Positions 37,607 through 46,288 of a stretch of DNA of 64,000 nt are shown in pieces. Made by a program: the position numbers and the translations under genes. Position 1 is the stretch's first letter. Each line of letters starts with the position of its first letter. This DNA is from Flagellimonas sediminis. GTDB taxonomy: Bacteria > Bacteroidota > Bacteroidia > Flavobacteriales > Flavobacteriaceae. The stretch is taken from contig NZ_JAAAMI010000002.1 in NCBI RefSeq assembly GCF_010500845.1, positions 453,461 through 517,460 on the forward strand, in the 5' to 3' direction. The notes beneath the pieces were generated by a model. That model had not been told where the DNA came from. It saw only the letters and a list, made by a program, of their open reading frames with translations, and made no database searches.

Positions 37607-39586
37607 TTATTTGTTCATAGACAGCTGATGCTTTTCCAAACCGGATTTTAACCATTTTTGATAGGTTTCCACATCCACATATTGCACGGCATCGTTCAGG
37701 ATTTCCATATCCGGGGTCATCAAGACGTAATAGGGTTGTGATGCGGCGTTGAAATTGACCGTCTGAAAAGTACCCCATTTCTGGCCAACATTTTCGATGG
37801 ACTTTATTCTTCCTGAATCAAACTTAAAATCGAATTTTTGGTCTTCGGGAAGTTCCTTTCTATCATCCACATAAAGTGAGATCAACACATACTCATCCTT
37901 TAGGATGGGATACACGCTGGCATCGCTCCAAACGTTTTCTTCCATTTTTCTACAGTTGACACAGGCCCAACCGGTAAAATCGAGTAGAATGGGCTTGTTC
38001 ACCTCTTTGGCATAGGCCACTCCCTCCTCAAAATCCTTGAAACAATCCAATCCCAACGGACAATCGCTCTCGGTTTCCACAATACTGTAGAAACTTGGCG
38101 GTGGGAATCCGCTCAACAGTTTCAAATTAGTGACATGGAACAGCCCAAGAACCAAATAGACAGAGAAGGCAAAGCTTAAAAGCCCCACCATTTTTCTTGA
38201 GGGTGAAAGGTTTTTTCTGGGGCCATCATGTGGAAAACGGAACACCCCGAAGAGGTAAAGCGTCATCAACACAAACAATACCACCCATATCCCTATAAAA
38301 ATCTCCCGTTTGAACACTCCCCAATTGCCTACCAAATCCGCATTGGACAAAAACTTAAAGGCCAAAGCCAGTTCCAAAAAGCCCAACACCACTTTTACAG
38401 TCGTCATCCAACCGCCAGATTTTGGCAAGGAATGCAACCAAGCAGGAAACATGGCGAACAAGGCAAAAGGCAAGGCCAGAGCCAAACCGAAACCCACCAT
38501 ACCCATGGTCAAGTTAGTAGCCACATTACCTTCCGCTAAAGTGGTACTGCCCAAAAGACCTCCCAAAATGGGGCCCGTACAGGAAAATGATACAATGGCC
38601 AAGGTCAATGCCATAAAAAAGATGCCCAATCCCCCACCTACTTTGGATGAAGCGGAATCCATCTTATTGGCCCAAGAACTTGGCAGGGTGAGTTCGTAAT
38701 ACCCAAAGAACGAAAAGGCAAAGAACACAAAAATGACAAAGAAGAACACGTTGAGCCAAATGTTGGTGGCAATGGTGTTCAAAATCTGTGAGTCGACGGA
38801 ATTGAACAAGTGAAAGGGCAAACTCAACAAGAAATAGATCATTACAATAAACAACCCGTACAGCACCGCATTGGCAATTCCCTTGGATTTGTTTTGGGAT
38901 TGTTTCGTAAAGAATGAAACTGTTAACGGGATCATCGGGAAGACGCAGGGCGTCAACAAGGCGATCAACCCTCCCAAAAAGCCAAGCCCGAAAATCATCC
39001 AAAGATTCGATTTTCCCTCAGAATCCACCAAACCACCTTGATTAAGCAGTTCCTTGTTCTTCAAATCCAGTTTAAGGGACTCACCGAGGGCCACACTACG
39101 GTCATCCAAGGTTTTGGTGTCGGCCACAAAATCACCCCCATCCAATGAAACTTCGAACACTTGATCCTTAGGGATGCAGACCTCTTTGCAGATCTGGTAA
39201 AACAAATTGACGGTAACCTGCCGTACATCAGGCTTGAGGAGTTTTATTTTTTGAGTAAAAATGGCCTCTTTTTTAAAGAAGGTCTCTTCCACCTCGAACA
39301 CGTCACTATATTCCTTGATCGTTTCGCTTTCCTCGGTACCGCCTACCAGTTCGTAGTCCTGGCCCGCTTTTTCAAAGGTGAATTCGCTGGGCAAGGAACC
39401 TCCTTCTGCAGTAAACTGGGAATACACGTGCCAGCCATCCATGATCTTTCCCGTAAAGACCAGTTCGTATTCTGTGTCTGATAATTTGTGTACTTCATGG
39501 CTCCAAACTGCGGGATTGGTATCCGTTTGTGCAAACAGGGTTAGATTGATGAAGAATAAACCTAAAAAAACTTTCAATACTCTCAT
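37607..39586 (-). CDS. dsbD: Thiol:disulfide interchange protein DsbD-like
   Basis: A 659-residue inner-membrane reductant shuttle. A signal peptide is followed by an N-terminal immunoglobulin-like DsbD-alpha domain with the cysteine pair region FYQICKEVCIPKDQ. Then come about eight transmembrane helices with a cysteine in LLTPCVFPMIPLTVSFF and another in FSCTGPILGG, and a C-terminal thioredoxin-like domain with GWACVNCRKME. It passes electrons from the cytoplasm to periplasmic thiols and cytochrome c maturation. ATG 39586 overlaps the tilS stop (ATGA); an alternative ATG lies at 39595. Confidence 0.93.
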   Translation of the reverse strand: MRVLKVFLGLFFINLTLFAQTDTNPAVWSHEVHKLSDTEYELVFTGKIMDGWHVYSQFTAEGGSLPSEFTFEKAGQDYELVGGTEESETIKEYSDVFEVEETFFKKEAIFTQKIKLLKPDVRQVTVNLFYQICKEVCIPKDQVFEVSLDGGDFVADTKTLDDRSVALGESLKLDLKNKELLNQGGLVDSEGKSNLWMIFGLGFLGGLIALLTPCVFPMIPLTVSFFTKQSQNKSKGIANAVLYGLFIVMIYFLLSLPFHLFNSVDSQILNTIATNIWLNVFFFVIFVFFAFSFFGYYELTLPSSWANKMDSASSKVGGGLGIFFMALTLAIVSFSCTGPILGGLLGSTTLAEGNVATNLTMGMVGFGLALALPFALFAMFPAWLHSLPKSGGWMTTVKVVLGFLELALAFKFLSNADLVGNWGVFKREIFIGIWVVLFVLMTLYLFGVFRFPHDGPRKNLSPSRKMVGLLSFAFSVYLVLGLFHVTNLKLLSGFPPPSFYSIVETESDCPLGLDCFKDFEEGVAYAKEVNKPILLDFTGWACVNCRKMEENVWSDASVYPILKDEYVLISLYVDDRKELPEDQKFDFKFDSGRIKSIENVGQKWGTFQTVNFNAASQPYYVLMTPDMEILNDAVQYVDVETYQKWLKSGLEKHQLSMNK

Positions 39587-40890
39587 GAAATCCATGTAAT
39601 CTTTACTATTTGTCGGGTCGAATCGTCAACCCTGAATCGTTCATCGGCCCTTTTGCCCACTACCCAAACAATTTCATCGTCCGAGCACAACAACCATTGC
39701 TTTTCCTTGGAAACGACATCAATCTTCTCATCCTTGAAAAACTTGGACAACTTTTTCTTGCCTTTCATCCCGAAGGGATAAAAATAGTCGCCTTTCCCCC
39801 AATTTCTTAACACCATCGGGAAGTTTAACTTTTCCTTATCCAAAAATACAGTATTGGTTAATGGTTTCGTCACACTGTCCACCTTTTCCATGGTCAATTT
39901 GATGGGCTGTTCGAGCATGGTATCCTTATCAAAGACAGGGAAATGTTCATTTACCCTAGTTTTTATTTTGGAAAGGATCAACTGATCCCTATCTTTTAAC
40001 AGGCGGTGGGTTTTGGAAAGCACTTCCTTGCCACTCATGGAGGTCAATAATCCATGAACCGCTTCCCAATCGGAAAAGCCGAACCCATGGAACAATCCGT
40101 ATAGATAGGCTTGCAAGGGCTGTAACTTTTGTAAATCGGCTACATTGACCTTGATTGTACCATCGGCTTTTTGGAATAACCTAGTCTTGACCTCCTCCAA
40201 ATGATTGTTGACCAAATCACTGGTCTGATGCAAATACGATTGGGTCTGGATAAAATTTTGGACAAATGTTGGGTGCAGCTCCTTCAGTTTGGGAACAATC
40301 CCATGCCGAATCTTATTTCGGAGGTATTTGGATTCCGAATTGCTGCTATCTTCCCGCCATTGGATTTTTTGTTCTTCGGCATAAGCCGTTATCTCTTCTC
40401 TGGTAAAGACCAACAAAGGGCGAATGACTTTATCGTTCTGCTCTGGAATTCCCAAAAGTCCTTCCAAACCGGTGCCTCGGGAAAGGTTGATTAGGAAGGT
40501 TTCCAAATCATCATCAAGATGATGGGCCGTGAGCAGGCAATCAAAGCTTTTGTCTGCCAAAAGTTGGTTGAACCATTGATAACGCAACTCCCTGGCCGCC
40601 ATTTGGACCGAGCCCCTATGGTTTTGGGCGTAATCCAAGGTATCGAATTCCTTTACCAAGACCTCAAGTTCCAAAGAACTGGCCAGATTCCGAACAAAGG
40701 CCTCGTCACCATCGCTTTCAGTTCCTCGCAATTTAAAATTGCAATGCGCCAATGTGAGATCCAACCCGATTGCCTTGCAAAGCTGAGCCAACACCACACT
40801 ATCCAGTCCCCCACTACAGGCCAGCAATAGTTTTTTTCCTTTTAAAAAAGAAAGTTTGGTGTTGATGTGGCTTTTAAATTTGGACAGCAT
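39583..40890 (-). CDS. tilS: tRNA(Ile)-lysidine synthetase
   Basis: A 435-residue PP-loop ATPase that modifies C34 of the AUA-reading tRNA-Ile to lysidine, an essential step. The PP-loop SGGLDS lies at residues 26-31 in LLLACSGGLDSVVLAQL. TAHHLDDDLETFLINLSRGTGLEGL and the arginine-rich segment KYLRNKIRHGIVPKL follow. The C-terminal TilS domain (MKGKKKLSKFFKDEKI) recognises tRNA. It is followed with overlap by dsbD and preceded 22 bp upstream by pabB. Confidence 0.96.
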   Translation of the reverse strand: MLSKFKSHINTKLSFLKGKKLLLACSGGLDSVVLAQLCKAIGLDLTLAHCNFKLRGTESDGDEAFVRNLASSLELEVLVKEFDTLDYAQNHRGSVQMAARELRYQWFNQLLADKSFDCLLTAHHLDDDLETFLINLSRGTGLEGLLGIPEQNDKVIRPLLVFTREEITAYAEEQKIQWREDSSNSESKYLRNKIRHGIVPKLKELHPTFVQNFIQTQSYLHQTSDLVNNHLEEVKTRLFQKADGTIKVNVADLQKLQPLQAYLYGLFHGFGFSDWEAVHGLLTSMSGKEVLSKTHRLLKDRDQLILSKIKTRVNEHFPVFDKDTMLEQPIKLTMEKVDSVTKPLTNTVFLDKEKLNFPMVLRNWGKGDYFYPFGMKGKKKLSKFFKDEKIDVVSKEKQWLLCSDDEIVWVVGKRADERFRVDDSTRQIVKITWIS

Positions 40891-40912
40891 AAAGCAAAAT
40901 TACGAATAAACA

Positions 40913-42199
40913 TCAGCCTTTTTCCAATACTTTACGCATGGCTTTTGCCTTGAGCAAACATTCCCGGTATTCTTTCTCCGGGTCTGATTTTGAAGTGATG
41001 GCACTCCCTACCGAAAAGGAAGCATATTTGTTCGCTCCATTGTACAAGATACTCCGGATGACTACGTTAAAATCAAAATCCCCATTGGGTTCAAAATACC
41101 CAACGGCTCCACTGTAGAGTCCACGTTTGGTTTCTTCTAAATTTTCAATGATCTGCATGGCCGATAGTTTTGGAGCCCCGGTCATACTACCCATGGGAAA
41201 GGCTTCCTTGATCAATTCCACAGGGTTTTTATCCTTGGAAACCATTGAACCGATGGTGGAGATCATTTGGTGTACTTGCTTGTAGCTGTTCACTTTGCAA
41301 AGTTCTTCTACTTGAACGCTACCTCGTACAGCACTCTTGGACAGATCGTTACGAACCAAGTCGACAATCATGATGTTTTCGGCCCTTTCTTTCTCATCCT
41401 GCTCCAATTCTGTTTTCAATTTCAGGTCTTCAGATTTGGTTTTCCCGCGGGGGGCGGTGCCCTTAATAGGTTGCGAAATAACCTTTTGTCCTACTTTTTT
41501 AAGGGACCTTTCTGGGGAGGCACACATCAAATAGTGATTGTCAAGTCGCATAAACGTTGCAAACGGCGGCTCCGAAATGGCATTGAGTTTACTGTAAATA
41601 TTGAGGGGATCGAGAAGGACATCTTCAGCATAAAATTCCTGACAAAAATTGGCCTCGTATATATCCCCTCTGTGGATGTGCCCCAAAAACTGTTTCGCTT
41701 TTTCAAAATAGGCATCCTTGTGGATACGCATCTTGATCTTGACAGGTTGGAGCATTGGAGTCGATGGTCCTTTCAAATCAATGAAACTGGAAATTTGCTG
41801 AAAATCGGATTCGATTTCATGACCTAAAACATCCAAATATTTGAAATGAAGGGCATCCCCCTCCAATACGATGACTTTTTTGGGCCGGAAAAAATAAAGT
41901 GTTGGAAAATTCAGGCCATCTGCGTTTTCGGAAACCAAATCCTCCAGTTCATTTTTAAGGTCATAGGAAAAATAGCCGAAAAGCCAGTCTGGATCCATTT
42001 CCAAGCAAGAAGCGATCCCATCCAAAGTGTTCAAACGCTTTTCTTCCCCAAAAGCAAGGCAAGCTTCAAACGAACCATAACGGTCACGATGGCCGTTACT
42101 ATCCAACCAAACCACCTGCTCAAACGGTTTGGACCACTGCAACAGAGCGCTTTTGGTCTCGGAGATAGATTTGACCTTAAAGGAGCGAAGGATTCGCAA
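40913..42199 (-). CDS. pabB: Aminodeoxychorismate synthase component I
   Basis: A 428-residue chorismate-utilising enzyme that aminates chorismate on the way to p-aminobenzoate and folate. Typical motifs are FATFMRLDNHYLMCASPER, the lysine segment VISQPIKGTAPRGKT, MIVDLVRNDLSK, MGSMTGAPKLSAM and GLYSGAVGYFEPNG. Anthranilate synthase component I is the main alternative, but the short length, FDFNVVIRS and the isolated position favour PabB. There is no fused lyase (PabC) domain. Located between an FMN reductase gene and tilS. Confidence 0.88.
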   Translation of the reverse strand: MRILRSFKVKSISETKSALLQWSKPFEQVVWLDSNGHRDRYGSFEACLAFGEEKRLNTLDGIASCLEMDPDWLFGYFSYDLKNELEDLVSENADGLNFPTLYFFRPKKVIVLEGDALHFKYLDVLGHEIESDFQQISSFIDLKGPSTPMLQPVKIKMRIHKDAYFEKAKQFLGHIHRGDIYEANFCQEFYAEDVLLDPLNIYSKLNAISEPPFATFMRLDNHYLMCASPERSLKKVGQKVISQPIKGTAPRGKTKSEDLKLKTELEQDEKERAENIMIVDLVRNDLSKSAVRGSVQVEELCKVNSYKQVHQMISTIGSMVSKDKNPVELIKEAFPMGSMTGAPKLSAMQIIENLEETKRGLYSGAVGYFEPNGDFDFNVVIRSILYNGANKYASFSVGSAITSKSDPEKEYRECLLKAKAMRKVLEKG

Positions 42200-42205
42200 G
42201 GCAAT

Positions 42206-42739
42206 TTATTTTAAAGAATCCAGAAAGGTTTGCAAAGCGGTTTCATGAGCCGTTTTCAAATCGGCATCAAGAATTCCTTCATCTGAAAAATTATCGTAAA
42301 AAGAAGGTAGGGAAAAGCTGGTCACCACCTCGCCACCAAACCGAGGGAGCATGTTTTCAATGACCGACAAAGATCCCTTTGCCCCTCTTTTTCCTCCGGA
42401 AGTGGACATCAGCAGGATCCTGGTGCCTTGCAAAAAATTGCGGTCCAAGCGCGATAACCAGTCCAATACATTTTTAAAATACGCCGAAGGATTCCCATTG
42501 TGTTCGTTTACAGACAAAATAAGGCCTTTGCTTTTTTGAATGTCGTCTCGCAATTCTACCAACGAATTGGAGTACCCTTTCTGTTTTTCCACATCTTCAC
42601 TGAACATGGGAAAAGGACAATTGGCCATGTTTAACACCTGAACCTCATGGGATTGCACCAAGGAAACAGTAAGTTTTACCAATCTAAAATTAATAGAAGT
42701 GGAAGAATTGCTTCCAGCAAATGCCAATATTGCAGCCAT
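42206..42739 (-). CDS. NAD(P)H-dependent FMN reductase family protein
   Basis: A 177-residue flavodoxin-like oxidoreductase. The FMN phosphate loop is AFAGSNSSTSINFRLVK at the N-terminus, and the second FMN-binding segment is ILSVNEHNGNPSAYFKNVLDWLSR, with LLMSTSGGKRGAKG forming the third loop. It would reduce FMN, quinones or other small electron acceptors. It is 6 bp upstream of pabB on the same strand, so the two are probably cotranscribed. Confidence 0.88.
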   Translation of the reverse strand: MAAILAFAGSNSSTSINFRLVKLTVSLVQSHEVQVLNMANCPFPMFSEDVEKQKGYSNSLVELRDDIQKSKGLILSVNEHNGNPSAYFKNVLDWLSRLDRNFLQGTRILLMSTSGGKRGAKGSLSVIENMLPRFGGEVVTSFSLPSFYDNFSDEGILDADLKTAHETALQTFLDSLK

Positions 42740-42869
42740 ACCCGAAAATCGTTGATTGTTTCGCTAAAATACCCCAATTGCGGATCAGAAGCGAGTATTT
42801 TGCATATTTTTGCCACGAAAAGCATCCAAACCTACTGCTAAACAAGTATATAGGATAATATTTGACCGA

Positions 42870-44066
42870 ATGACAGCAAAGACCAACAGGTTATTTTTTA
42901 TTGATGCCATGCGGGCATGGGCCATTTTGATGATGTTACAGGGGCATTTCATCGATGGGCTTCTTGACCCTGTTTTTAGGGATACTTCTAATCCCGTATA
43001 CAATATTTGGCTCTATTTCAGGGGAATAACCGCTCCTGTCTTCTTTACCGTTTCAGGATTCATCTTTACATATTTGCTCATCAGGGTACCCCAAATGGGA
43101 TTGGAAAATCCAAGGGTTGCCAAAGGTGTGCGTCGTGGTTTACAACTGTTGCTCATTGGTTATTTGCTCCGATTGAACCTTTTTGGTCTTTTTAAAGGGC
43201 AACTGTATAATTCCTTTTATTTGGTGGATGTACTGCACTGCATCGGTCTTTCCATTTTGGGCATCATCGGCTTGTATTTACTCACCTCCAACAAAAGAAA
43301 AGATGTTTTTCCATCGGTATTGATCGGGATTACCTTATTGCTTTTCCTCTTGGAACCTGTTTACAAACAATGGACGTTCTCGTTCTTGCCTGATTTGATT
43401 GCCAACTATTTTACCAAGGCCAACGGATCTGTGTTCACCATCATTCCTTGGTTTGGGTATACGGCCTTGGGAGCCTTTATCTCAGTATTGTTCACCAAGT
43501 ACAGGGAATCCAAATACTTGTTCCCTGCCGCCATTTCCATAGCGTTAGTGGTTGGTTATCTGTTGATCTATCAATCCTCCCGAATGTTTGATGGCCTGTA
43601 CGATGTAACAGGATTGGAGTTGTTCAAAATGATTTTGGCCAATAATTACCTTTTCATCCGATTAGGAAATGTTTTCATAGTTTTTGCGGTATTTATGGTG
43701 CTTCGCCAGTTCATGACCAACAAAACCGTTTTGAATATTGGCGCGAGTACTCTTTCCATCTACGTGATACATTTTATCATCCTTTATGGTAGTTTTACGG
43801 GATTGGGACTGTACCGATTCCTTAACCACTCCTTGGCTCCGCAAGTGGCCATCTCCGGAGCATTGGCCTTTATGGTTGCCTGCACTTTTTTGGCCTTGAA
43901 ATACAACCAGTACGAAGAGCGTATCAAATCCCAGATCAGTTTGGGCTACGCTACAATTGTCTCTCAATTAATTGATTTGAGAGAGGCTTCCATTCCAATT
44001 ATTCTTGAACTTTTTGTGAGGGCAAGATTGTTCCTGAAAAGAGTATTCCGTACCGTACGCGAATAG
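42870..44066 (+). CDS. Heparan-alpha-glucosaminide N-acetyltransferase-like membrane protein (DUF1624)
   Basis: A 398-residue polytopic membrane protein with about ten helices. The N-terminus RLFFIDAMRAWAILMMLQGH is the signature of the HGSNAT/DUF1624 and acyltransferase-3-like group, in which the Arg and His residues serve acyl transfer across the membrane. It probably acylates an envelope glycan or small molecule. The frame is open upstream to a TTG at 42810, but ATG 42870 places the first helix correctly. Divergent from the FMN reductase gene. Confidence 0.8.
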   Translation: MTAKTNRLFFIDAMRAWAILMMLQGHFIDGLLDPVFRDTSNPVYNIWLYFRGITAPVFFTVSGFIFTYLLIRVPQMGLENPRVAKGVRRGLQLLLIGYLLRLNLFGLFKGQLYNSFYLVDVLHCIGLSILGIIGLYLLTSNKRKDVFPSVLIGITLLLFLLEPVYKQWTFSFLPDLIANYFTKANGSVFTIIPWFGYTALGAFISVLFTKYRESKYLFPAAISIALVVGYLLIYQSSRMFDGLYDVTGLELFKMILANNYLFIRLGNVFIVFAVFMVLRQFMTNKTVLNIGASTLSIYVIHFIILYGSFTGLGLYRFLNHSLAPQVAISGALAFMVACTFLALKYNQYEERIKSQISLGYATIVSQLIDLREASIPIILELFVRARLFLKRVFRTVRE

Positions 44067-44077
44067 TCGATACTAAA

Positions 44078-44120
44078 AAAGCATCCAGTCCTAAAACTGA
44101 ATGCTTTGCTATCCTTTTAT
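44078..44120 (+). terminator. Terminator between the acetyltransferase-like gene and lpdA
   Basis: AAAGCAT plus CAGT at 44078-44089 pairs with ACTG plus ATGCTTT at 44096-44107, with one mismatch and a 6-nt loop. It is followed by GCTATCCTTTTATTTT, a loose T-rich tract. It lies between convergent genes and may act on both. Confidence 0.65.
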
Positions 44121-44132
44121 TTTATGTATTCC

Positions 44133-45536
44133 TTAAATATGCAACGCCCTATCAGCTGTTGCGGCCAATGCTGCTTCTTTCACAGCTTCCGCAAACGTTG
44201 GGTGGGCATGGCTCATGCGTGAAATATCCTCTGCAGAAGCCCTAAACTCCATGGCAGTGACACCTTCGGTGATCAAATCGGCACAACGCGCACCGATCAT
44301 GTGGACTCCCAATACTTCATCGGTTTTTTTGTCCGCCAAAATCTTCACGAAACCGTCCAAATCCATACTGGCACGGGATCTACCCAAGGCACGCATCGGG
44401 AATTGTCCCACTTTGTACTCCACGCCTTCTTCCTTCAATTGCTCTTCGGTCTTACCCACTGCTGCAACTTCCGGCCAGGTGTAAACCACTCCTGGAATCA
44501 AGTTATAATCGATATGCGGTTTTTGGCCTGCCAATAATTCGGCGACCAAGGTCCCTTCTTCTTCCGCTTTATGGGCCAACATGGCTCCTTTGATTACATC
44601 ACCAATGGCATAAATATTGGAAACGTTGGTCTGCAAATGATCGTTCACTTCCACTCTACCTCTGTCGTCCATTTTTACACCGGCCGCTTCAAGGTTCAAT
44701 CCATCGGTATAAGGTCTGCGGCCCACACAAACCAAGCAATAGTCTCCGGTCATGGTCACTTCATTGCCTTTTTTATCATCAGCTTTTACGATGACCTCAT
44801 CTCCTTTACGCTCCACAGATTTCACTTTGTGCGAAAGGTTGAACTGCACCTTTTGCTTTTTCATAACCTTGGTAAGTTCTTTGGAAAGGGCTCCGTCCAT
44901 TCCCGGAATGATACGGTCCATGTATTCTACCACGGTAACTTCCGCACCAAGACGCTTGTACACTTGGCCCAACTCCAGACCAATGACCCCACCCCCGATT
45001 ACGATCAGGTGCTTGGGTACTTCTTTTAGTTTCAAAGCTTCTGTGGAAGTGATTACTCTTTCCTTATCAATTTTGATAAAAGGAAGGGTAGATGGTTTTG
45101 ATCCCGTGGCAATGATGATGTGCTTCGCCTCAATGGTTTCTTGGCCATCCTCTTTGGTAATATTGATGTGCGTGGCATCCTTAAAGCTACCAACGCCATG
45201 ATATACATCGATTTTGTTCTTGTCCATCAAAAAGTCGATACCTTTTGTGGTCTGGTCCACTACACTCTGCTTGCGGGCAATCATTTGCGCCAAATTCACC
45301 TTGATCTCGCCAGGAATATCAATCCCGTGCTCCTCAAAGTGTTTTACGGCATCCTCGTAGTGATGGGAAGAGTCCAAAAGGGCTTTGGATGGAATACAGC
45401 CCACGTTGAGACAGGTTCCGCCCAAGGTGGCATATTTTTCGATTATGGCAGTTTTCATTCCCAATTGGGCACATCGAATGGCCGCTACATAGCCTCCAGG
45501 TCCGGAGCCGATGATAGCTACATCATATTGATTCAT
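44133..45536 (-). CDS. lpdA: Dihydrolipoyl dehydrogenase
   Basis: A 467-residue flavoprotein disulfide reductase, the E3 component of 2-oxo acid dehydrogenase complexes and the glycine cleavage system. The FAD motif GSGPGGYVAA is at residues 10-19, the redox-active cysteines are Cys42 and Cys47 in GGTCLNVGCIPSK, the NAD-binding loop is VIGGGVIGLELG, and the C-terminal catalytic dyad is in HAHPTFAEAVKEAAL. It stands alone with a 143-bp upstream gap where I see no strong promoter. Confidence 0.97.
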   Translation of the reverse strand: MNQYDVAIIGSGPGGYVAAIRCAQLGMKTAIIEKYATLGGTCLNVGCIPSKALLDSSHHYEDAVKHFEEHGIDIPGEIKVNLAQMIARKQSVVDQTTKGIDFLMDKNKIDVYHGVGSFKDATHINITKEDGQETIEAKHIIIATGSKPSTLPFIKIDKERVITSTEALKLKEVPKHLIVIGGGVIGLELGQVYKRLGAEVTVVEYMDRIIPGMDGALSKELTKVMKKQKVQFNLSHKVKSVERKGDEVIVKADDKKGNEVTMTGDYCLVCVGRRPYTDGLNLEAAGVKMDDRGRVEVNDHLQTNVSNIYAIGDVIKGAMLAHKAEEEGTLVAELLAGQKPHIDYNLIPGVVYTWPEVAAVGKTEEQLKEEGVEYKVGQFPMRALGRSRASMDLDGFVKILADKKTDEVLGVHMIGARCADLITEGVTAMEFRASAEDISRMSHAHPTFAEAVKEAALAATADRALHI

Positions 45537-45679
45537 ATTGAATGATTTGTAAGGATATTTTTGTAACTGATCTGTTCATAAAAAACAGCTGTAAAAATAC
45601 GAATGTTTTTCGGGACCGTCCCATCAATTGATTCTGAAATACATCAATTTGGATGATATGACAAATACATGGTCCGCTG

Positions 45680-46141
45680 TTAAATATGAACGGAAGGACT
45701 GTTCTTCACCTCATTGATTACAAAGGAACTCTGTGTGTTGCCAATATTGTTGATGGCGGTGAGCTTGGTGATCATGAACTCGCGATAACTTTTCATGTCC
45801 TCCACGTTGATTTTCAGAATATAGTCGTAATCACCGCCAACATGGAAACATTCTGACACTTCTTCCAACTTCAAGATCTCGCGTTCAAAACGCAACACAT
45901 TTTCTTTGGTATGCTGCACCAAACGAATGTGGCATAATACGGTAAAGTCGCGCTTGATCTTGGATTTGTTCAACAATGCCACATAACCGGTAATGACACC
46001 GGTCCGTTCCAAGCGACGAATGCGCTCATACACCGCGGTTTTGGACAATTGCAGGGCGTCCGCATATTGTTTTGTGGTCTTTTTGCAGTCTTCCTGAAGA
46101 AGCGCAACCAATTGTTTGTCCAAGGCATCCAATTCCATCAT
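45680..46141 (-). CDS. Lrp/AsnC-family transcriptional regulator
   Basis: A 153-residue regulator with an N-terminal winged helix-turn-helix (LDKQLVALLQEDCKKTTKQYADALQLSKTAVYERIRRLER, cited in part) and a C-terminal RAM ligand-binding domain (VSECFHVGGDYDYILKINVEDM). These proteins form octamers or dimers and respond to amino acids. It is divergent from a PLP-dependent Cys/Met lyase gene, and a 37-bp palindrome lies between them, which suggests that it controls both itself and that gene. A second in-frame ATG is at 46138. Confidence 0.93.
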   Translation of the reverse strand: MMELDALDKQLVALLQEDCKKTTKQYADALQLSKTAVYERIRRLERTGVITGYVALLNKSKIKRDFTVLCHIRLVQHTKENVLRFEREILKLEEVSECFHVGGDYDYILKINVEDMKSYREFMITKLTAINNIGNTQSSFVINEVKNSPSVHI

Positions 46142-46173
46142 GATGATTTTTCTATTGAAACCGATATATACTT

Positions 46174-46181
46174 CAAAATTA
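46174..46181 (-). promoter_or_regulatory. -7 element of the Lrp-family regulator gene
   Basis: On the minus strand TAATTTTG matches the TAnnTTTG consensus exactly. It abuts the palindrome at 46181-46217, which would cover the region from -10 to beyond -40. That position fits negative autoregulation. Confidence 0.5.
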
Positions 46182-46217
46182 GAACAATATTCTAATTTTA
46201 ATTAAAATATTAGTTCT
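46181..46217. promoter_or_regulatory. Candidate Lrp-family operator (imperfect palindrome)
   Basis: AGAACAATATTCTAATT on the left mirrors AATTAAAATATTAGTTCT on the right: after one gap, 16 of 17 positions are complementary. The AT-rich dyad is centred near 46199 in the 147-bp divergent promoter region. Lrp/AsnC proteins favour such AT-rich dyads. Function as an operator is inferred. Confidence 0.55.
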
Positions 46218-46241
46218 ATTTCCTTTAATTAGGTCAATTGA

Positions 46242-46272
46242 TTGACTTTTAATCAACATTTGAATAGATTTA
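46242..46272 (+). promoter_or_regulatory. Candidate promoter of the PLP lyase gene
   Basis: TTG at 46242-46244, a 20-nt spacer, then TAGATTTA at 46265-46272 (7 of 8 matches to TAnnTTTG). It would start transcription near 46279, about 10 nt before the ATG at 46289. The Lrp-type palindrome lies 25 bp upstream of the -33 element. Confidence 0.5.
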
Positions 46273-46288
46273 CAAAAAATCGTATATC

